From NCBI GenBank assembly GCA_949841355.1, contig CATKZP010000015.1, forward strand, positions 1 to 64,000: DNA of 64,000 nt. Direction: 5' to 3'. The notes under the pieces were generated by a model. That model saw nothing but the letters and a program-made list of their open reading frames with translations. It did not search any database and was not told where the DNA came from. Origin of the DNA: an uncultured Oscillospiraceae bacterium. Lineage in GTDB: Bacteria; Bacillota; Clostridia; Oscillospirales; Oscillospiraceae. Each line of letters opens with the position of its first letter. The stretch's first letter is position 1. This document shows positions 58,950 through 64,000 of this stretch, piece after piece. The translations under genes were made by a program, and so were the position numbers.

Positions 58950-59984
58950 ATGCTCGTGGGGAAAAAGGTGTCAATCAAAGACGTGGCCAGCCTGGCAGGC
59001 GTGTCGGTGAGCACAGTGTCTCGGGTGCTGAACAATGGAACCTATGTGACGGAGGAGAAGCGCCGCCGCATTATGGACGCGGTGGCACAGCTGGATTTCC
59101 GGCCGAATTATTTTGCCAAATCCCTGAAGGCGGGGGTCAGCAAGATCATCGCGCTCATCGTTCCCAACATTAACAACCCGGTATATGCGCTGATTGCCCA
59201 GGGGGCGGAGTCGGTGACCCGGTCCCAAGGCTATAACCTGATCCTCTGCAATACGGACGAGGACCCCTCGCTGGAGCTGGAGCATATCGTCCAGCTCAAA
59301 AGCCGCAATGTGGACGGAATCATCTTTGCCACCGCCCGGAGCGACACGCATTACATTGACGAACTGAATATCCCCATGGTGGCCGTCATGCGCTCTACCA
59401 TGGGGATTAACGCGGTTACGGTGGATAATTTCAAGATCGGCTACAGCGCCACCGAATATTTAATCAAACGGGGCCACCGGAAGATTTTCATTTTTAACGG
59501 GGACAGTCATATCAGCTCCTTCCGTGTGCGCACCGACGGCTACCGTCAGGCCATGGAGGATAACGGCATTCCTGCCCAGAAGGCCTATGAGTTTTCAGCG
59601 CCCTCGGAGGATGCGGACACCCTCTTCCGCCTATCGGTGGAGATGATTGAGAACTGCGGCGTGCCCGATGCGATTTTTTGTGTGAACTGGTTCCGCACCA
59701 TCGGCGTGTACGGCGCGGCGAAAAAGCTGGGGATACGCATTCCGGAGGACATGTCCGTCATGGGAGTGGACGACCTGATTTTTAATGAGTTCCTGCACCC
59801 CCCGCTGACTACGGTGTCCCAGCCCTTTTATGAGATGGGGACCAAGGCGGCGGAGATTCTCCTCAGCCAGATCTCCGAGCAGGGCAAGCAGTCGGGCCCC
59901 CAGTCGTTCATGCAGATCATCATGCCCACCAGTATCATTGAGCGCGATTCGGTGGCGGATAAGACCGCTGCGGCGGAAGTGTAA
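58950..59984 (+). CDS. LacI/GalR-family transcription regulator
   Basis: 344 residues. HTH VSIKDVASLAGVSVSTVSRVLNN at once after the start, then the hinge FRPNYFAKSLKAGVS and a periplasmic-binding-protein-like ligand domain (IIALIVPNINNPVYALIAQGAE, VMGVDDLIFNEFLHPPLTTVSQP). Start chosen at ATG 58950; a GTG at 58956 is possible. It probably controls the locus downstream, where a LacI-type operator TGAAAACGTTTTTA overlaps the promoter at 61061-61113. The ligand is likely a sugar or sugar acid. Confidence 0.9.
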   Translation: MLVGKKVSIKDVASLAGVSVSTVSRVLNNGTYVTEEKRRRIMDAVAQLDFRPNYFAKSLKAGVSKIIALIVPNINNPVYALIAQGAESVTRSQGYNLILCNTDEDPSLELEHIVQLKSRNVDGIIFATARSDTHYIDELNIPMVAVMRSTMGINAVTVDNFKIGYSATEYLIKRGHRKIFIFNGDSHISSFRVRTDGYRQAMEDNGIPAQKAYEFSAPSEDADTLFRLSVEMIENCGVPDAIFCVNWFRTIGVYGAAKKLGIRIPEDMSVMGVDDLIFNEFLHPPLTTVSQPFYEMGTKAAEILLSQISEQGKQSGPQSFMQIIMPTSIIERDSVADKTAAAEV

Positions 59985-60003
59985 CGGACGCGGCGAACAC
60001 GTC

Positions 60004-60037
60004 AAAGCCCGGACCCTTTGCGAAGGGTCCGGGCTTT
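60004..60037. terminator. Bidirectional terminator between lacI-type gene and convergent AKR
   Basis: AAAGCCCGGACCCTT-TGCG-AAGGGTCCGGGCTTT, perfect 15-bp arms with A/T ends on both sides. Confidence 0.85.
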
Positions 60038-60064
60038 GGTGCGTACAGAAGGGCGGAGGGCGGC

Positions 60065-60919
60065 TCAGAACGTGGTGGTGTCCGGATCGCGGGGAACGCC
60101 CCCGCAGTCCAGAGCAGCGATGGCCGCCACATCCTCGTCGCTGAGGGAAAAGTCAAATATCTGAATGTTCTGCGCCATGCGTGTGGGATCGGCAGACTTG
60201 GGCAGCGGGAGAAAGCCCATTTGGAGGCTCCAGCGCAGGCAGATCTGGGCGGCGGACCGGCCATATTTTTCGGCGTAGGCGGCCATCTCCGGCACGTTCA
60301 GCACCCTGCCGGTGCCCAGGGGGCTGTATGCCTCCAGGAGCATCCCCATCTCCCGGCTGTAGCGGCACAGCTCGTCCTGGGTCAGGCCGGGGGAGAGGCT
60401 GAGCTGATTGACCATGGGCGCGATCTGGGCGGACTCCAAAAGGGCCTCCAAATGGCGTTGGCAGAAATTGCTTACGCCGATGGCCCGGATGCGTCCCTCC
60501 CGGTAGAACTCTTCCATAGCTCGCCAGGTGCCGGCGTTGGCCTGCTTCCACTGGTCCCGGAAGGCGATGGGATTGGGCCAGTGGATGAGGTAGAGGTCCA
60601 GGTAATCCGTCCCCAAGCTGTCCAGCGTGCGCAGAAAAGCGGCCCGGGTGGCCTCGTATCCGTGATCGGGGTTGGCCAGCTTGCTGGTGATGAACAGCTC
60701 CTCCCGGGGCAGGCCGCTGGCCCGGATGGCGTTGCCCACGCTGCGTTCATTGCCGTAGGCGGCGGCGGTGTCGATGTGGCGGTAGCCGGCGCGGATGGCG
60801 GCCAGGACGGCGTCGGCGGTGCCGCTCCCATCGGGCATCTGCCAGGTGCCGTAGCCGACGCAGGGGATGGCGGCGCCGTTGGAGAGCGTGCAGCAGGCGG
60901 AGAGAGAGTTGTGTTCCAT
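60065..60919 (-). CDS. Aldo/keto reductase (AKR5-like)
   Basis: 284 residues from the second ATG at 60919 (GGAGTG upstream); the first ATG at 60937 lacks an SD. Motifs: IPCVGYGTWQMPDG, GYRHIDTAAAYGNERSVGNAI with catalytic Asp and Tyr, Lys in SKLAN, LDLYLIHWPNP, IRAIGVSNF. Typical of the DkgA/AKR5 group, reducing carbonyls of sugars or 2-keto sugar acids with NADPH. Divergent from the LacI-controlled operon; LacI-like half sites (GAAAACGATATC, 60959) lie in its promoter region. Confidence 0.9.
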   Translation of the reverse strand: MEHNSLSACCTLSNGAAIPCVGYGTWQMPDGSGTADAVLAAIRAGYRHIDTAAAYGNERSVGNAIRASGLPREELFITSKLANPDHGYEATRAAFLRTLDSLGTDYLDLYLIHWPNPIAFRDQWKQANAGTWRAMEEFYREGRIRAIGVSNFCQRHLEALLESAQIAPMVNQLSLSPGLTQDELCRYSREMGMLLEAYSPLGTGRVLNVPEMAAYAEKYGRSAAQICLRWSLQMGFLPLPKSADPTRMAQNIQIFDFSLSDEDVAAIAALDCGGVPRDPDTTTF

Positions 60920-61060
60920 AGCGGGGGTCCACTCCATTCTAAGTGAGAATCGGGAATAGAAAACGATATCATTATATAATACGTTGCGCTATCTGTCAAG
61001 TAAAACAAGAAAACCAGAAATATTCACAATATTTTTCCCTTATATTTGGCGGTGTGTCGG

Positions 61061-61113
61061 TTGACAAAACACGCTCCCCTCTGGTAAAATACATTTGCAT
61101 GAAAACGTTTTTA
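61061..61113 (+). promoter_or_regulatory. Promoter with LacI-type operator
   Basis: TTGACA (61061-61066) -N18- TAAAAT (61085-61090) is followed by TGAAAACGTTTTTA (61100-61113), close to the LacI/CcpA-type consensus TGNAANCGNTTNCA. Its place just after the -10 fits repression by blocking elongation or initiation. Confidence 0.75.
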
Positions 61114-61138
61114 TAACTGAGAGGGAGGCACTTCCACT

Positions 61139-62233
61139 ATGGAACACACCATGAACCTAAACGATGTCCTGCTTCGGTATGCCGACTACCAGATGAATGC
61201 GCGGAAGATATTGAACCCCTCCTGCCGGGTTTGCAAGATCTGCAACGGCGTGGCGTGCGCCGGGCGCTTCACCAACTCCCTGGAGTTCGGGGGCAAGGGC
61301 AATAACGGCGGATTTATTAACGCGGTGCGGGGACTGGCGGACATCCAAATTGAACTGGACCCCATCCACGAGGACTATATCCCAGACACCCGGTGCTCGT
61401 TCTTCGGTCACGATTTCGACCTGCCGGTGTTCGCGTCCCCCATCGCCAAGATCCTCACCGACTACACCTTCGACAGCCCGTTTTTCAACAACAACGGCAA
61501 GTATGCCGCCGCGCTCATCAAGGGCTGCTGGCAGGCGGGCGGCATGGCCTGGCTGGGCGACAACAAGGAGCCAGGATATTTCCCCGGTCAGGTGGAGCCC
61601 ATCCGAGAGGTGGGTGGGGCGGCCGTGCCCACCATCAAGCCCTGGGCGGACCGGGAGGAGTTCTGGAAGCGGGTAGAATGGTCCCGCCAGGCTGGGGCCA
61701 TGGCCATCGCCACCGACCTGGACGCCATCGGCCTTGGCTACCAGTATTCCGGCGCAGTGGGCAGCAAAAACGAGGGCGTTTGCACCCGGACGGTGGCGGA
61801 ACTAAAGGAGATCGTGGAGCGGATCGACCGGCCCGTGGTCATCAAAGGCATCATGTCGGTGAAGGCCGCGGTAAAATGCAAGGAAGCCGGGGCCTACGGC
61901 ATCCTCATCTCCAACCATGGCGGCAATGTGGTGGAGAACTCTGCGGCCCCCTGCGACGTGGTGGCCGGCATCCGTAAGGCGGTGGGCCACGGGATGAAAA
62001 TTTTTGCCGACGGCGGCGTGCGCTCCGGCGAGGACGTGTTCAAAATGCTGGCCCTGGGCGCGGACGCCGTGGGCATCGGGCGGCCTTACGTGGTGGCGGT
62101 CTACGGCGGCGGGCAGGACGGCGCCAGCATCTATACCCAGAAGATCTATTGGGAGCTGCAAAACATCATGCGCCTGACGGACTGCCGGACGCTGAAGGAT
62201 ATCACAGCGGACAAGCTAATCCGTCGGAGATAA
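61139..62233 (+). CDS. Alpha-hydroxy-acid oxidising FMN protein (LldD/lactate-oxidase family)
   Basis: 364 residues. FMN and substrate sites: ISNHGGN (catalytic His), FADGGVRSGEDVFKMLALGADAVGIGRPYV, VIKGIMSVKAAVKC (Lys). An unusual N-terminal Cys cluster CRVCKICNGVAC could bind iron-sulphur or be structural; lactate oxidases lack it. Members in anaerobes act on 2-hydroxy acids, or on isopentenyl-type substrates in the IDI-2 branch. AGGGAGG SD, first gene of the LacI-controlled operon. Confidence 0.85.
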   Translation: MEHTMNLNDVLLRYADYQMNARKILNPSCRVCKICNGVACAGRFTNSLEFGGKGNNGGFINAVRGLADIQIELDPIHEDYIPDTRCSFFGHDFDLPVFASPIAKILTDYTFDSPFFNNNGKYAAALIKGCWQAGGMAWLGDNKEPGYFPGQVEPIREVGGAAVPTIKPWADREEFWKRVEWSRQAGAMAIATDLDAIGLGYQYSGAVGSKNEGVCTRTVAELKEIVERIDRPVVIKGIMSVKAAVKCKEAGAYGILISNHGGNVVENSAAPCDVVAGIRKAVGHGMKIFADGGVRSGEDVFKMLALGADAVGIGRPYVVAVYGGGQDGASIYTQKIYWELQNIMRLTDCRTLKDITADKLIRRR

Positions 62234-62248
62234 CGGGAGGTGGAGAGT

Positions 62249-63103
62249 ATGGCAAAATGTTATCGCTCCGAGCTGGTGGGCACGTTTGGCAACCCCATCG
62301 ACGAGAACCCCACCGGTGTGGTCATGGAGGCGGGCTTTGCCGAGAGAGGGCTGGATTACCGCTATATCACCATGAAGGTGGCTCCTGGCGATTTGAAACC
62401 GGCCATGGAGGGCATGAAGGCGATGAATATGCGGGGGGTCAACCTGACCATCCCGTTCAAGGTGGAGGGAGCGGCCCTCATGGACGAGCTGTCCCCGGCG
62501 GCGGAGATTATCGGGGCCATCAATCTGGTGGTGAACCGGGATGGCTGGCTCTGGGGGGAGAACACGGACGGCAAGGGGCTGCTGGCCTCCTTCCGCAGCG
62601 AGGGAATCGGTGTGGAGGGGAAAACCATCATGGTGCTGGGCGCGGGCGGCGCGTCCCGAGCGATCTGCGTGGAGTGCGCGCTGGCCGGGGCGCGGAAGAT
62701 CACAGTGGCCAACATCGTCTGGGAGCAGGGGTTGGAGCTGGCGGAGCTGATCCGGCAGCGGACCGGCGCTCAGAGTGAGTTTGTCTTTTGGAACGGTCCT
62801 GTGGCAGTGCCGGAGGATACGGACATCCTGGTCAACGCCACGTCCGTGGGGCTGTTCCCCAACGTCCAGGAAAAGCCGGACGTGGCTTATGATTCCATCC
62901 GCCCCGGCATGGTGATCAGCGACGTGATCTTCAACGACCCGCGCACCCTGTTCTTGGGTGAGGCGAACAAGCGGGGCGCCAAAACGGTCAACGGCCTGGG
63001 GATGCTGGTGAATCAGGCGGCGCTGAACTTTGAGATTTGGACCGGGACAAAAGCGCCGTTCCAGGTTATGCGGGAGGCGCTGGAGAAGGAGTTCGGGCTG
63101 TGA
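62249..63103 (+). CDS. Shikimate/quinate dehydrogenase family protein
   Basis: 284 residues from ATG 62249 (GGGAGG SD). Catalytic Lys in NLTIPFKVE and Asp in GENTDGKGL, NAD(P) loop VLGAGGASRAICVECALAG, closing motif GLGMLVNQAALNFEIWTG. The substrate-specificity loop (FGNPIDENPTGVVMEAGF) lacks the SxSxxxHN of true AroE, so it is more like YdiB/quinate or the sugar-acid-using branch. It is in an operon with the hydroxyacid oxidising protein, not with other aro genes, which also speaks against housekeeping aroE. Confidence 0.85.
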   Translation: MAKCYRSELVGTFGNPIDENPTGVVMEAGFAERGLDYRYITMKVAPGDLKPAMEGMKAMNMRGVNLTIPFKVEGAALMDELSPAAEIIGAINLVVNRDGWLWGENTDGKGLLASFRSEGIGVEGKTIMVLGAGGASRAICVECALAGARKITVANIVWEQGLELAELIRQRTGAQSEFVFWNGPVAVPEDTDILVNATSVGLFPNVQEKPDVAYDSIRPGMVISDVIFNDPRTLFLGEANKRGAKTVNGLGMLVNQAALNFEIWTGTKAPFQVMREALEKEFGL

Positions 63104-63129
63104 CGCTGCGGCTGTTCGGCATTTGAAAA

Positions 63130-63170
63130 GAGCGGGGCTCGGAAACCTTTTGGGTTTCCGAGCCCCGCTC
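63130..63170. terminator. Bidirectional terminator
   Basis: GAGCGGGGCTCGGAAACC-TTTT-GGGTTTCCGAGCCCCGCTC: 18-bp arms between two convergent genes. Confidence 0.85.
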
Positions 63171-63193
63171 TTGTTCGGACGGACAGAGATGCG

Positions 63194-64000
63194 CTAGCGA
63201 AACAGAGGATAGGTGGATTCCAGAGCCTGATAGCAGCGCTCGAAACGAAGGCGCAGGCGGGCGTATCCGGCGGCGGTATCGGGATTCGGGACGCAGGCGG
63301 AGCTGAAGCTCAGGAACCGGTCGATGGCGGTGAAGTCCTGGAAGAGCCCTGCGCCCACGCCGCCGATCACTGCGGCGCCCATAGCTCCGGCCTCTTCCAG
63401 AAGGGTGGGGACCACAACGCGGGTCTGATAGATGTCCGCCATGATCTGCCGCCAGAGGGGGCCCTTGGCGCCGCCGCCGATGACCACGATCTCGTCGATG
63501 TCCACGTGAGCGCGCAGGATATCCAGCACGATGGAGAGGTTCATGGCCACGCCCTCCAAAACGCTGCGGATCAGATCCCCTCGGGTGGCGGCGGCGGTGA
63601 TGCCCAGGAAAGCGCCGCTGGCGTCCGGGTTCCACCTCGGCGCGCGCTCCCCCATGAGGTAGGGCAGAAAGACCAGCCCATTGGCGCCGGGAGGGCTCTG
63701 CGCCGCCTGGGCGTCGATGAGCGCGTAGGGGGAGACGCCCTCCCGCCCGGCCTGTCGGAGCTCGTCCGTGCATACGGTGTCTCTGAGCCAGCTGTAGGAG
63801 GCTCCGGCAGTCTGCATGGTGCCGTTGGGGGCGTAGAGGCCGGGAATGGCGTGACACCAGGTGACGGTGCGCATGTCCGGATCGAAAATGGGGGACTGGG
63901 TGGTGGTGGTGATCCAGGCGGAGGTGCCCATGCAGCAGTAGGTCCGCCCGGGGGCGATGGAGCCGGCGCCCACATTGGCGGCGACGCCGTCCCCCGCGCC
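63194..64000 (-). CDS. FGGY-family carbohydrate kinase, C-terminal part (cut by window end)
   Basis: At least 268 residues are visible; the 5' end lies beyond the window. GDGVAANVGAGSIAPGRTYCCMGTSAW is the phosphate/substrate region; GLVFLPYLMGERAPRWNPDASGAFLGI and VVIGGGAKGPLWRQIMADIYQTRVVVP are signatures of xylulokinase/gluconokinase-type members. The catalytic Asp (DGVAANVGAG) is present. It should phosphorylate a pentulose or a sugar acid, in keeping with the adjacent LacI-type locus. Confidence 0.9.
   Translation of the reverse strand, partial: GAGDGVAANVGAGSIAPGRTYCCMGTSAWITTTTQSPIFDPDMRTVTWCHAIPGLYAPNGTMQTAGASYSWLRDTVCTDELRQAGREGVSPYALIDAQAAQSPPGANGLVFLPYLMGERAPRWNPDASGAFLGITAAATRGDLIRSVLEGVAMNLSIVLDILRAHVDIDEIVVIGGGAKGPLWRQIMADIYQTRVVVPTLLEEAGAMGAAVIGGVGAGLFQDFTAIDRFLSFSSACVPNPDTAAGYARLRLRFERCYQALESTYPLFR

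Noticed and set aside
62249-63103. Housekeeping aroE
   Set aside because: The shikimate-binding Ser motif is missing and the genomic context is catabolic, so only the family name is given.

Overview
The window looks like about 64 kb of chromosome from a GC-rich, spore-forming gut Firmicute of the Oscillospiraceae type (Flavonifractor / Pseudoflavonifractor / Intestinimonas-like). The inference rests on strong SD-led genes at high GC, CotF-like coat proteins, class B sortases with VPxTGD surface proteins, an ECF transporter, DUF975/DUF4358/DUF5711 proteins and a Tn1549-like conjugative element. No rRNA or protein was compared with a database, so the genus is an inference.

Layout. 1-8.9 kb is a decayed mobile region. 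It holds a minus-strand conjugation block (ParB-like protein, DUF7768 protein, ArdA antirestriction, PcfB, VirD4/TraG coupling protein, truncated Maff2), then an internally deleted tyrosine integrase, a headless large serine recombinase and a 3' tRNA-Met-like fragment that probably marks an attachment site. 9-16.4 kb has an AgrC/AgrA-type two-component system divergent from a sugar-type ABC importer. That importer has two permeases, two unknown membrane proteins and an unusual solute-binding protein with a propeller-like N-terminal half; no ATPase is encoded with it. 16.5-18.6 kb is a lone FtsX-type permease.

The most interesting part is a pair of matching cassettes at 19.1-24.1 kb and 49.2-52.7 kb. 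Each has two tandem c-di-GMP-I (GEMM) riboswitch aptamers, then a large secreted surface protein ending in a VPxTGD sorting signal, a hairpin/terminator, and a class B sortase. Both leaders carry the same 10-nt element (CTTTGCGTCC) just before the SD. It is exactly complementary to the conserved core of the first aptamer, which suggests a shared switching mechanism. Together they look like a c-di-GMP-controlled cell-surface programme.

24-35 kb holds a GH13 glycosidase, two CotF-like proteins, a BceRS-type two-component/ABC peptide-response operon with an evident direct-repeat regulator site, a CtpE-like P-type ATPase, a DUF975 membrane protein and NADP isocitrate dehydrogenase. A 15/16 match to the chromosomal parS site overlaps the icd terminator. 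35-47 kb is a long minus-strand housekeeping run: lipoprotein, transglutaminase-like protein, ClpE, CvpA, DUF5711, GNAT, truA, ecfT-ecfA2-ecfA1 with an AT-rich 58-aa membrane protein inside it, TfoX-C and an RlmI-like methyltransferase. 47.2-49.2 kb is an unrecognised two-gene module with an HExxH motif. 52.7-64 kb holds an Fe-S aldo/keto reductase, an ArsC-like protein, a TetR/MFS pair, a FIST + soluble chemoreceptor pair and a LacI-regulated carbohydrate/hydroxyacid locus that runs off the right end.

Two copies of a TA-flanked, palindromic MITE-like element (117 and 165 bp) sit 20 kb apart, and each supplies the stop codon of a neighbouring gene.
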